DNA of 64,000 nucleotides from Artemisia argyi (lineage: Eukaryota; Streptophyta; Magnoliopsida; Asterales; Asteraceae). The stretch is taken from the NCBI GenBank assembly GCA_030686995.1, contig CM060706.1, positions 138,409,005 to 138,473,004 on the forward strand. The letters are read 5' to 3'. The position numbers and the translations under genes are program-made. The notes below the pieces were generated by a model. The model saw only the letters and a list, made by a program, of their open reading frames with translations, did no database searches and was not told the DNA's origin. Positions 8,103 through 20,292 of the stretch are shown here, piece after piece (the stretch's first letter is position 1; each line of letters starts with the position of its first letter).

Positions 8103-11100
8103 TGTAACACCTAAAATCTGAGAACATGTGAAAAGACCAAATTGCCCTTACCAATTTGAAATTTAATTAAAAGCTTATTAAAGTACCAAATAAATCCCAA
8201 ACTTCAAACAATGCACAAGTTATGTATCCAAATAATTTTAACAATTACATTTAACATTTATACAAGTAGTAAAATTACCAAAATACCCTTAGAGTGGCCA
8301 ATTGAGATAAAAAGTAAATTAAAGTGAATTATTTTGATTTTAAATGGTTTAAATCTTTTAATTATGGAAGATTATCATCACAATTAATTCCCAACCTATA
8401 ATTCCGAAATTTTGGTCCCTATTCCCCCTCATCACACGGCATTCCACAATTATAGGTCAATCCACACCCATTTTCCTCCAAACCCTAAAACCGATTGGAT
8501 TAAACACACACAAAAATCATCTAGCCTCCATTCGACTCTCCCATCACTCTCAAGCATTTTTCTGTGATTTATAAACATCCTAAGAAGCCAAGAAAAATCC
8601 CATTCGAATTGTTGAAGCCTTACACGACCGTAGCATTTGTTTTCTTTTGTCGAGCCCTAAAAACAAGGTAATTCGTTTGCACCTCATTCGACCTCTATAA
8701 AAATTATTTCTCATTTTTCCTGTGATACTTACATTATATAAGACCCACGAAAATTATTTACAAGGTTTCTAGATCGTTGGTGAAGGCGTGAGGATTTTGG
8801 ATACGTTTTTGGCCTATACGCATACACATAAATCGTTCAGCTTGTTCTACACGTTCCATTCTTGGTTTGGTATTTTTCTCAGGTCCTTTATACCTCATAA
8901 ACATCAAATAAATTGTTTGGTTCGACCCATGCATGCTCGACATCACCTTTGTGATTTAAAACCCTAAAAACGTGTTTAATTGTGAAATATATACTCCGAT
9001 CCAGAATAATTATTAATAAAATTATTATACACTTATTATGATGTGATATAACCTGGAAAAATATTGGAAAGAATTATCCTTGCTTAAAACACGTATTTCG
9101 AATTTATTTGTTTTGTGTAATTCGTGTATAAGAGAAAAGAAAGAAATAGGTCGAGAGGCCTAGGGTTTGGTTTAGGGCTGGAAAAAGGTGACATTTAATG
9201 ATGTTAATAATGATCTAATGATGGGAAAGTGAATAAGATGGATTAGGGTTTGTAATTATTTATTTTATGATTATACGATTTAAGAAAAAGGTTTTGGGTG
9301 AATTTTGTGAACTTTAAAACTTAAGGGTTAATTCTGGAACCTTATTGAGCTGTATACTATTCGACAAAAATATAACCTAAGGGTGCTAAGTGTAAGTTTT
9401 GCATTTAAATGGATTAAAATGTATTTAATGATTAATTAGGGTTTGTTTTGAAAATAATTAAAAGAGAGGGACTAAAAATGTAATTTTCAGAAACTTGGAG
9501 CTGTTTTGAGTATTTAAAAGTATTCAAGGGATTATGTGCTAATTTGGTAAATTAATGGCTTAATATGTAATTATTAAGAATTAAAAGTTGAAATTGTAAA
9601 TTAAAGGGTTAAATATGTAACTTTGATAACTTGAAGGACTTAAAGTGTAAATTGTGAATACTTGAAGGTATATTCGTATAACATGATAAAATAAGGGATC
9701 ATTATGTAAAATGGTTAAGTTAAAGGTTTAAAGTGTAATTTTGGAAATATAAGGGTGTAAAAGGTAAAGTTATGAAACCCTAAGGACCAAATGTGTAAAT
9801 ATGTTAAAAGATACTTTGATTCCATTAATAATGATTCAACTTTCTAATTATGGAAACTTTCTAAAAGTGGAAACTTACTATTTATGGAAACCTGCTAAAA
9901 GTGGAAAGTCACTTTAAATGGAAAGTTACTAAAACTGGAAAGACTAAAATGAGAAATCTGAATTGAATAAGTTATTAACAACAAGCCGACAATTAATTTG
10001 TGTAGATTTGCTGAAGAAGGAGTTTTGCTTCCGACCTTTATGTTTTCTGTCATGTTTGCACTTGCGGTTTAAGGTACAGATATTCTGACCTTTCTCAAAA
10101 GGTTTCTCATGATCTCTTTCATATTCTGATCCGTTAGTTCCCGAATTGATGCCATTGCTATGATCCCCTTTACTTGAACTTTCTCTGTTGATCCCATTTG
10201 ATATGACCTCCGTTATGAACCTATGCTATGAAAACCTTCTTAATGATACCATGGAAATGTTTTGACAAGAACCGATTTGAAAAGATGTTTATAAATGATG
10301 CTAAATTTCTTTTTAAAAGAAAGGTTATTTAACTTTCATGAACACTATATTTTGAAAGACCATTTTTATGAAAACTATTTTAAAAGATTATTTAAATTGG
10401 ACTTTTAATAGAAACTTTTGAAACGGACTTTTGAACTGAACCATGAATTGATTTTTGAATATGAACCTTGACCTGATAAACTCTGATTGGACCTTGAATA
10501 CTATTTCTGATATGAACCCTTTGTTGTGAACTGCTATTATGAACCTTTGATATGATTCTGAGATAAACCTTTGCTATATGACCTTTTGCATGACTTTGAG
10601 ACCTGACTCTTAGTTTGATACCCGAGCCATTTATGTTTCTCCTACCTATGGAGGTACCATAGGCATGTCTGTGATGCACCACTGGCATGACTCATGTGTG
10701 GGTGAGTGATTTCTCACGCCGTCCCTTTTTATGATTACTATTATGGCCATTATGACTTTGAGTATATGACTTTGAGATTGACTTTGAGTAAGGGGCGTAT
10801 GGGTTGCAATCCTAGACATGTATGCTTAGTGGATTTAACTATGACTTTGAGTTGACTTTGAGGTGATTGGTACTGTGTGCTATACATGCCCTTCACAACC
10901 CCTGGGAGCTGATCACTCCACCCTTATGATACATGAGGACACCCCTCATATTATCTGGTTGCCTGAGAGGTATCCCCTCTGATTGTGAGATTATGAATTG
11001 AAGGCTTATGACTTTGAGATATGACTTTGAGTTTTGGGCTCGTGGTGGAGGACTATCCTATTCCTTCATTTCTATTATTCATTTGTTTATTCCTTATGAT

Positions 11101-11454
11101 ATTCCCCAATGCACTATATTTCAGTTCTGTTTCATTATCATTGCTTTGTATATGTATCTGTTCACTGGGCTTTTTAAGCTCAGCCGCATTTCCTTTTCCT
11201 GCGGCAGGTTTTAGTAGGAAGCTGGGTTATGGGAAGAGAGTGTGACTGGACTTAGAAGACTATGCTTTGGACCAGAGATGATTAGATGAAGTTTCACTTT
11301 ATTAGACATAGTATTTATTGTTTTGTAACCTTGTAGTTTCAGAGTTTCATTTGTAACCCTGAATTTCTTTGTATGTATGAATCATATGCTTGTGTTTGTT
11401 CTGATATGTCACTGTAATGTAATACTTCTACCCTTATCGGGTTGGGGTGTTACA
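8103..11454 (+). repeat. Ty3-D 5' LTR
   Basis: 3352 bases, TGTAACACC to GGGGTGTTACA. It carries degenerate GGACTAAA/TGTAAAT repeats (about 9310-9800), a short-unit array of TGGAAACTT/CTAAAAG (about 9850-9955) and a run of TGACTTTGAG units (about 10575-11035). A donor-like GGTGAGT lies at 10701 and an acceptor-like TTTTCCTGCGGCAG/GT ends at 11207. Short frames within it recur exactly in the other LTR because the LTRs are copies, not because they are genes. Confidence 0.93.
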
Positions 11455-11458
11455 ATTA

Positions 11459-11470
11459 TGGTATCAGAGA
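11459..11470 (+). other. Ty3-D primer-binding site
   Basis: TGGTATCAGAGA follows the LTR end by four bases. It pairs with the initiator-Met tRNA 3' end over its first eleven bases. Confidence 0.8.
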
Positions 11471-12745
11471 CCAGGCTGCGATTCGTAATACATTTACCCT
11501 TGACCTGTGAAGTTTGGACCCCTAAGTTTCCACTGTAGGCGCTCATAAGACAACCTTTGAAACTTTACATTAGGATTCCCCATAGGAACCTAAGTTATTA
11601 CCAGTGAGGAATGGGTAGACTAAGACATTTATGTAAGTATCATTTGCTTCCGTATCACTCTGATCGTGCCTTTGCTCTTAGATAAGCCTTATAAGGACCT
11701 TTGTTTCAGAAGTTAGAAGTTTTGCAACTTAAGCTTAGTAACCAAGTAAGTTTGGAATACCTCGGGAGGCTACCTGGATACCTTACACATTTAAGTTTCA
11801 CCTTCAGATTTTGATCTCTGCCTCCGATTTGTTTGATAAGCTGTTTAACACCTTTTCGACCACATCGTAGGTCATTCAACCACAATGTGTTCGACACATT
11901 CTGTAAATTCATTACTTATGCTGGGTATGAATGTATCATCCGATACTACTTAACTCTGTATGATCCATTATTACTCCTATGAGAATGTTGGTAATTATGA
12001 ACCACGAATATGAGAAGTTTTGTTTCCTCTCTTTGAATGATGAACCTTGTTCTGCCAACCGTTTCCTTTTGGAAGGGTATGATGTAAATACTATCTCTAT
12101 ATGAATTTGTTAACTAAGCATGATGATGCTGATAACTGAGATTCTGTACCTCTCACAATTGACGATTATACGATATTCGTATTACCAATGATACACATCC
12201 TACCTGCTACTTATGCTAAGAAGCTAAACGAAATTCCCACACATTGAACTGTTCGTTTATCCATCCCAACATTTTTGTTGAAACATGTACTTGACTCTGA
12301 TATATGAACTATCTGTATGATTTGACGACTGTATTCACTCTATGAATCCTTTGACTTTGAGATGTCTGATTGTACGGTCTTTTGGACTGAATGGCTATTC
12401 GTGAAGATACCATAGACTACCATATCTGAAATGTGACCTTAAAAATCTGCTTCACCCTATTCCATTATGATGACTCTCTACATCTGCTAAAATTTTTGTC
12501 ACTATGGAAACACCTACCCCAAACTCATGTGATTACCAAGTTGTCCTGAAAACCATTATTATCAACCCTTGGAAAGTTCTGCTATTGGGAAATATTTTGT
12601 CATACAAAGATTTCCCGGTATTCTCTGATGAACCTTTTGGTACTCCTTCCTGCTTAAGAAGTAGAGTGGACATTGAACTGATATCAGTGAAGAAACCATG
12701 GTGCCATAGAAGTTGAGAGATTGAAGGAGCTGATGGAATATGATT
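11471..12745 (+). other. Ty3-D leader and eroded gag region, no usable frame
   Basis: About 1.3 kb between primer site and the first RT trace. The longest frames are about 70 codons and show no gag or zinc-knuckle motif that I can recognise. It presumably descends from gag and protease but is too decayed to assign. Confidence 0.5.
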
Positions 12746-14917
12746 TTTTAACCTTGGTGATTCTCTTTAGATGCTCTTGTTTGTTTATGAAGAAGAACGA
12801 GAGAAGTATGTGATGACGTATCGACTATCGTGAACTTAAACGTACCACTATCACTAATCATTATCTGTTTCCGCGTATCAATAATTAATTTGGTCTTCCT
12901 TTGAAACTCCGCGTCTGATTGCATCATTTTAGATTTGAAGGACTGAAGAAGCAACCACAAAAACTTCTAAGCAGGGGGTTAACTAACCGAGAGTAACCTT
13001 TGGGAAGTATTTCAGTCCCTGAAGAAGAAAGAAGGCGATGTGAAAATTCCCTGAGATGATTTCTGAAGTTGCCTTTGCACTCGTTATAACATTTATGAAC
13101 TTGAATGATGCCAATGGTGTTGGCTAGAATAATCATGTTTTTCGCGTGTTTTGGACAATTTGTTATAGTATGACATTGTGTTGTGTTCTAAAACGAAAGA
13201 AGAACATAGAGATTATTGGTGAGACGACCCTTTGTTCTGGAAGAAAATTTTGATTGACGTTCAGAAAGCATAGTAGACAACCCTACCCTATATAATGTAA
13301 AGACAGAGCTTTCACAAGAGGGACCAAGATTGAAGACCGTTATCGGAGTTTGAAACCTGGTGGAAGAGTAGTAGAAGATGGTTGCAACAAGCATTATCAT
13401 GGAAGAAGCATACAAGAAGAAGAGAGGAAATGGGATAGTGCTCAATCATACATCATGCAACACGTGAAGATTTCAGTTTGGGCATCAAGAAAACCAGACC
13501 AAAGAAGACGAACCATTCAACACATAACTTGGAGTCGACAACAACAGCATGTACCTTAAGACCTGGAGCTATGTTAGAAGACCTGTCAAAGACACACAGT
13601 CTTGTTCCTCTATTCATTTTAGTTGTACTAAGATGAATTGAGAGCAGAAGCAGACCTGCGGATGGAGGAATCCACAGTGATTGCGTCAGAGACTGCCGTT
13701 ACGATGCCACACTACCAAGAGGAGCTGCTGAAGACCGGAGGAACCAGACTCGAGTTTTAAATTCTTTTAATCATGAGGCAAGATGGACAAGAGTAAACAG
13801 ACTACCCCAACTTGGAAGAAATTTTGAAATTTGTATTTGAGTGGACGGATTTTGAAGCGGACATTGTGTTTAGACGAGATGATTCTGTAAAGGATTGACG
13901 CTATTGATGACGTACCTTAATTTTGAATGACATTCTCGGATTTCCGTTACTCTTCGAGTAATTTCGTTCTCTTAGTTATGTTGTTTGTTTCTGATGATCT
14001 TTGAGACTGTAGAAGTACTAGGTGGATTAAGATAGGTGGTTTTGACTCACGACTTGAGATAAAGTATGACCAGCATGAGGGCATATGTATATGATGCCAG
14101 TATTATGACGTCTGGCCAGCGTGATAATACTTACATCATATAACGTGCACTTATGGTGGGCATGTGATATTTCGAGGAGTGCCTTAGAAGCTTAAGAATT
14201 CTGGCATCTAGTCAAGATCATCTGAGTTTAGTGAGACTTTAGGTTCATTCTACCTATACGTTTGATATGCTGTCCTTGTCATACGATTCGATACGTTTGG
14301 ACTCTCGACACGTGTTTTGCTGATCTTTTCAACTTCTGATAAGGATCTTAGGTTCCATTATGAAGTTTCTGCCGTTGACGATATCTAACGATATGCTTTC
14401 TGTCCGTATACGATTCGCATTCGCGAAGTTGTTCATTATGATCTGCTAGGAGTAAAATATGTGATTGTGGACTTTGAGGAAATGAGACCTATTTGTTTAT
14501 GAGAATACCTTTGGAAGGTTATCTAAAAGCCGAGACTATCTGAGAAGCTGAAGAGTTAAACCTTAAATCACCCCATATTTGCTAAAATTCAATGTATTCT
14601 CATATGATTCGCCTAATCAATTCGATGAAAATCCTATGTATTTTTATACCTCTTCCTAGAGAATTCGATTATCATCCGTTATGTTTGATACATTATCCTT
14701 TTGATTCAAATTCAGTATGATATGCCCTTCTGAGAAATCTGAAACTGTTTTGACAATAACTACGAGTCATGAGAAACCAGTTGGTCTGAATATCTTTTGG
14801 AAGAACCTCCCCGGGCGTGAGAATGTTGTGACGACCTTTTACAGTTTGCTACGACTTCATCTAACTTTGCGACTTCAAATTTCGAGGACGAAATTTTTCT
14901 TTTAGAGGGGAAGAAGT
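12746..14917 (+). pseudogene. pol: Ty3-D eroded pol and 3' region
   Basis: Traces only. Around 12775-12900 the bases still spell a broken version of the RT block that in intact relatives reads as the [11 protein letters not shown] and [10 protein letters not shown] motifs. Around 13070-13120 there is a broken counterpart of the LTNAPAVF block. Stops and indels are frequent in every frame. The last bases before the LTR (14881-14917) are TTCGAGGACGAAATTTTT and the purine tract AGAGGGGAAGAAG, a typical chromovirus 3' end. Confidence 0.55.
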
Positions 14918-17900
14918 TGTAACACCTAAAATCTGAGAACATGTCAAAAGACCAAATTGCCCTTACCAATTTGAAATTTAATTAAAAGCTTATTAAAGTA
15001 CCAAATAAATCCCAAACTTCAAACAATGCACAAGTTATGTATCCAAATAATTTTAACAATTACATTTAACATTTATACAAGTAGTAAAATTACCAAAATA
15101 CCCTTAGAGTGGCCGATTGAGATAAAAAGTAAATTAAAGTGAATTATTTTGATTTTAAATGGTTTAAATCTTTTAATTATGGAAGATTATCATCACAATT
15201 AATTCCCAACCTATAATTCCGAAATTTTGGTCCCTATTCCCCCTCATCACACGGCATTCCACAATTATAGGTCAATCCACATCCATTTTCCTCCAAACCC
15301 TAAAACCGATTGGATTAAACACACACAAAAATCATCTAGCCTCCATTCGACTCTCCCATCACTCTCAAGCATTTTTCTGTGATTTATAAACATCCTAAGA
15401 AGCCAAGAAAAATCCCATTCGAATTGTTGAAGCCTTACATGATCGTAGCATTTGTTTTCTTTTGTCGAGCCCTAAAAACAAGGTAATTCGTTTGCACCTC
15501 ATTCGACCTCTATAAAAATTATTTCTCATTTTTCCTGTGATACTTACATTATATAAGACCCACGAAAATTTTTACAAGGTTGCTAGATCGTTGGTGAAGG
15601 CGTGAGGATTTTGGATACGTTTTTGGCCTATACGCATACACATAAATCGTTCAGCTTGTTCTACACGTTCCATTCTTGGTTTGGTATTTTTCTCAGGTCC
15701 TTTATACCTCATAAACATCAAATAAATTGTTTGGTTCGACCCATGCATGCTCGACATCACCTTTGTGATTTAAAACCCTAAAAACGGGTTTAATTGTGAA
15801 ATATATACTCCGATCCAGAATAATTATTAATAAAATTATTATACACTTATTATGATGTGATATAACCTGGAAAAATATTGGAAAGAATTATCCTTGCTTA
15901 AAACACGTATTTCGAATTTATTTGTTTTGTGTAATTCGTGTATAAGAGAAAAGAAAGAAATAGGTCGAGAGGCCTAGGGTTTGGTTTAGGGCTGGAAAAA
16001 GGTGACATTTAATGATGTTAATAATGATCTAATGATGGGAAAGTGAATAAGATGGATTAGGGTTTGTAATTCTTTATTTTATGATTATACGATTTAAGAA
16101 AAAGGTTTTGGGTGAATTTTGTGAACTTTAAAACTTAAGGGTTAATTCTGGAACCTTATTGAGCTGTATACTATTCAACAAAAATATAACCTAAGGGTGC
16201 TAAGTGTAAGTTTTGCATTTAAATGGATTAAAATGTATTTAATGATTAATTAGGGTTTGTTTTGAAAATAATTAAAAGAGAGGGACTAAAAATGTAATTT
16301 TCAGAAACTTGGAGCTGTTTTGAGTATTTAAAAGTATTCAAGGGATTATGTGCTAATTTGGTAAATTAATGGCTTAATATGTAATTATTAAGAATTAAAA
16401 GTTGAAATTGTAAATTAAAGGGTTAAATATGTAACTTTGATAACTTGAAGGACTTAAAGTGTAAATTGTGAATACTTGAAGGTATATTCGTATAACATGA
16501 TAAAATAAGGGATCATTATGTAAAATGGTTAAGTTAAAGGTTTAAAGTGTAATTTTGGAAATATAAGGGTGTAAAAGGTAAAGTTATGAAACCCTAAGGA
16601 CCAAATGTGTAAATATGTTAAAAGATACTTTGATTCCATTAATAATGATTCAAATTTCTAATTATGGAAACTTTCTAAAAGTGGAAACTTACTATTTATG
16701 GAAACCTGCTAAAAGTGGAAAGTCACTTTAAATGGAAAGTTACTAAAACTGGAAAGCCGACTAAAATGAGAAATCTGAATTGAATAAGTTATTAACAACA
16801 AGCCGACAATTAATTTGTGTAGATTCGCTGAAGAAGGAGTTTTGCTTCCGACCTTTATGTTTTCTGTCATGTTTGCACTTGCGGTTTAAGGTACAGATAT
16901 TCTGACCTTTCTCAAAAGGTTTCTCATGATCTCTTTCATATTCTGATCCGTTAGTTCCCGAATTGATGCCATTGCTATGATCCCCTTTACTTGAACTTTC
17001 TCTGTTGATCCCATTTGATATGACCTCCGTTATGAACCTATGCTATGAAAACCTTCTTAATGATACCATGGAAATGTTTTGAGAAGAACCGATTTGAAAA
17101 GATGTTTATAAATGATGCTAAATTTCTTTTTAAAAGAAAGGTTATTTAACTTTCATGAACATTATATTTTGAAAGACCATTTTTATGAAAACTGTTTTAA
17201 AAGATTATTTAAATTGGACTTTTAATAGAAACTTTTGAAACGGACTTTTGAACTGAACCATGAATTGATTTTTGAATATGAACCTTGACCTGATAAACTC
17301 TGATTGGACCTTGAATACTATTTCTGATATGAACCCTTTGTTGTGAACTGCTATTATGAACCTTTGATATGATTCTGAGATAAACCTTTGCTATATGACC
17401 TTTTGCATGACTTTGAGACCTGACTCTTAGTTTGATACCCAAGCCATTTATGTTTCTCCTACCTATGGAGGTACCATAGGCATGTCTGTGATGCACCACT
17501 GGCATGACTCATGTGTGGGTGAGTGATTTCTCACGCCGTCCCTTTTTATGATTACTATTATGGCCATTATGACTTTGAGTATATGACTTTGAGATTGACT
17601 TTGAGTAAGGGGCGTATGGGTTGCAATCCTAGACATGTATGCTTAGTGGATTTAACTATGACTTTGAGTTGACTTTGAGGTGATTGGTACTGTGTGCTAT
17701 ACATGCCCTTCACAACCCCTGGGAGCTGATCACTCCACCCTTATGATACATGAGGACACCCCTCATATTATCTGGTTGCCTGAGAGGTATCCCCTCTAAT
17801 TGTGAGATTATGAATTGAAGGCTTATGACTTTGAGATATGACTTTGAGTTTTGGGCTCGTGGTGGAGGACTATCCTATTCCTTCATTTCTATTATTCATT

Positions 17901-18271
17901 TGTTTATTCCTTATGATATTCCCCAATGCACTATATTTCAGTTCTGTTTCATTATCATTGCTTTGTATATGTATCTGTTCACTGGGCTTTTTAAGCTCAG
18001 CCGCATTTCCTTTTCCTGCGGCAGGTTTTAGTAGGAAGCTGGGTTATGGGAAGAGAGTGTGACTGGACTTAGAAGACTATGCTTTGGACTAGAGACGATT
18101 AGATGAAGTTTCACTTTATTAGACATAGTATTTATTGTTTTGTAACCTTGTAGTTTCAGAGTTTCATTTGTAACCCTGAATTTCTTTGTATGTATGAATC
18201 ATATGCTTGTGTTTGTTCTGATATGTCACTGTAATGTAATACTTCTACCCTTATCGGGTTGGGGTGTTACA
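14918..18271 (+). repeat. Ty3-D 3' LTR
   Basis: 3354 bases, same ends as 8103-11454 and about 99.4% identical by eye. Visible differences include a 3-base insertion (GGAAAGCCGACT, near 16755) and a shortened ATTATTT near 15570. All sequence signals of the 5' LTR are present at the corresponding places. Confidence 0.93.
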
Positions 18272-18276
18272 TTAAT
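18272..18276. repeat. Target-site duplication of Ty3-D, right copy (TTAAT)
   Basis: Direct copy of 8098-8102, immediately after the Ty3-D LTR end. Ty3-B coding sequence continues after it. Confidence 0.93.
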
Positions 18277-19404
18277 TCTTTCTTTTCTACTCAACGCATC
18301 GGCCGCCACATTTGCTTTTCCAGGATGATAACGAATGTCGCAGTCATAATCACTTAACAGCTCCATCCATCTTCTTTGACGCATATTCAACTCCTTCTAA
18401 TTAAAAATATGCTGAAGACTCTTATGGTCGGTATAGACCGTACTCTTCGTACCATACAAATAATGTCTCTAATTCTTGAGAGCAAATACCACCGCACCAA
18501 GCTCTAGGTCGTGAGTGGTATAATTTTTCTCATGAACCTTGAGTTGTCGTGATGCATAAGCTATCACCTTCCCCCTTTGCATTAACACACATCCAAAACC
18601 TTGATTCGACGCATCACAATATACCACAAAATCATCTGGCCCATCAGGTAACGTCAGAATAGGTGCATTACACAAACAATCCTTTAGTGTCTGAAAAGCC
18701 ACTTCTTGCTCACCCCTCCACTCATACTTCTTATTCTTCTGAGTCAACATAGTGAGAGGCTTAGCAATCTTTGAAAAATTTGCTATAAATCTCCTGTAGT
18801 ATCCTGCCAGTCCTAAGAAAGAACGTATCTCAGAAGGTGTCGTAGGAGCCTTCCAATTCTTGACCGCTGCTATCTTGCCAGGATCTACATGTATACCTTC
18901 ACTATTCACTATATGACCAAGAAATTGCACCTCTTGCAGCCAAAATTCACATTTAGAGAACTTAGCGTACAATCTCTCATTCTCCAACAAGCCAAGTATT
19001 AACCTCAGGTGTTCCCCATGCTCTTCCTTCGACTTGGAGTAAATCAGGATGTCGTCAATGAACACAATTACGAATTTATCCAAATAGGGCCTACACACAT
19101 GATTCATCAAATTCATGAATACCGCTGGTGCATTAGTCAACCCAAATGGCATAACCGTAAACTCAAGGTGTCCATAACGAGTTCTAAAAGCTGTCTTAGG
19201 AATATCCTCCTCATGCACTCTTAACTGATGATAACCAGATCGCAGATCTATCTTTAAGAAAAATCTAGCACCCTGCAACTGGTCGAAAAGATCATCAATT
19301 CTAGGTAGAGGATATCGATTCTTCACCATTAACTTATTCAACTCTCGGTAATCAATACACATTCTAAACGAACCATCCTTCTTCCTAACGAACAAAACAG
19401 GTGC
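18277..19404 (-). pseudogene. pol: Ty3-B reverse transcriptase and RNase H
   Basis: The 308-codon open frame 18469-19395 has all RT blocks: [64 protein letters not shown], and the catalytic FIDD in [12 protein letters not shown]. These are followed by the connection ([12 protein letters not shown]) and the start of RNase H ([32 protein letters not shown]). A TAG at 18466 replaces the Trp codon before RHYLYG. RNase H continues in frame to 18277 with another stop, up to the DALSRKE region where Ty3-D cut in. On its left it joins protease through one TGA at about 19402. Confidence 0.92.
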
Positions 19405-20292
19405 TCACCACGGGGAATGACTAGGTCGAATAAACCCCTTATCTTGGAGCTCTTTCAACTGTGCAGCCAACTCCTGCATCTCCGTAGGTGCCAATCGATA
19501 AGGAGTTTTTGCTACCGGTGTCGCTCCAGGAATTAACTCAATACGAAACTCCACCTGTCGTATCGGCGGTAATCCGGACAAATCCTCAGGAAAAACGCCC
19601 GAAAACTCACACACTACTGGAATATCCCCCACTTTGAGTTCCCTAGACTTCGCACTCATAAGGGATTTCGAATTCTTCTTCACACTTTCTCCTTGTACTC
19701 GCAACACACCACCACCCTCTAATGGAATTCGAACCACCTTTTCATGGCATATTACTTCAGCTTTATGCCTAGCCAACCAATCCATCCCTATTACCACATC
19801 AAAGCTACCATGTCCTAAGGGTATTAAGTCAATCTTAAACGCAACACCCTCTAACACGATAATACACTCACAAATAACCTTATCAACTTCTATTTCTCTA
19901 CCACTAGCTATTTCAATCAAAATACTAGGTCTAAGTTCACTAAACTCAACACCCAATATTCTAGCAAATTCAGTAGTAGCAAAACAATAATCCGCACCCG
20001 TATCAAATAACGTAGTAGCATAATGACCATTGAGAGAGAGAGTACCAGTAACAACGTTCGGGTCTTGGCGCGCCTCGCTTGCATTCATTGTAAATGCCTT
20101 TCCCTTAGCTGCATTTCTATTAAACCCTTGTCCTTGTCCTCCTTCAATAGCCAGTTGATTCCCAGGCCGTCCAAACATTCCAACAAGTTTGGGACACCAG
20201 TTTCGCAAATGATCAGTACTACCACACTCGTAGCACGCCCTGCGATGAGGCCCCGCACCCACCGAGTTAATTGGAGTTGCCTGAATAATCCC
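19405..20292 (-). pseudogene. pol: Ty3-B second zinc knuckle, aspartic protease and RT N-terminus
   Basis: Open frame 19405-20262. It starts with a CCHC knuckle (CYECGSTDHLRNWC), then the aspartic protease with an intact active site (LFDTGADYCFA) and the usual IIVLEG and DVVIGMDWLARHKAEV blocks. It ends in the RT entry region (RQVEFRIELIPGATPVAKTPYRLAP to GFIRPSHSPW). Same frame as the gag before it and the RT after it, separated only by single stops, so this was one continuous gag-pol frame. Confidence 0.9.

Larger units (their letters stand above)
8103..18271 (+). mobile_element. Ty3-D: complete but non-coding Ty3/gypsy-type element
   Basis: 10,169 bases with two near-identical LTRs (8103-11454 and 14918-18271), TSD TTAAT on both sides, a primer site at 11459 and a purine tract before 14918. 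The 3463-base internal region has no frame above about 85 codons, only eroded traces of RT. By eye I count about 20 differences between the 3.35-kb LTRs (about 0.6%), so the insertion is young although the coding region is old wreckage. It was therefore probably moved by proteins from another element. It is nested in Ty3-B between RNase H and integrase. Confidence 0.93.

Noticed and set aside
10392..10688. 98-codon minus-strand frame, repeated at 17209-17505
   Set aside because: It lies in the Ty3-D LTR and is doubled only because the two LTRs are near-identical copies. Composition follows a simple TGAAC/TTGA-rich repeat and no domain is visible.
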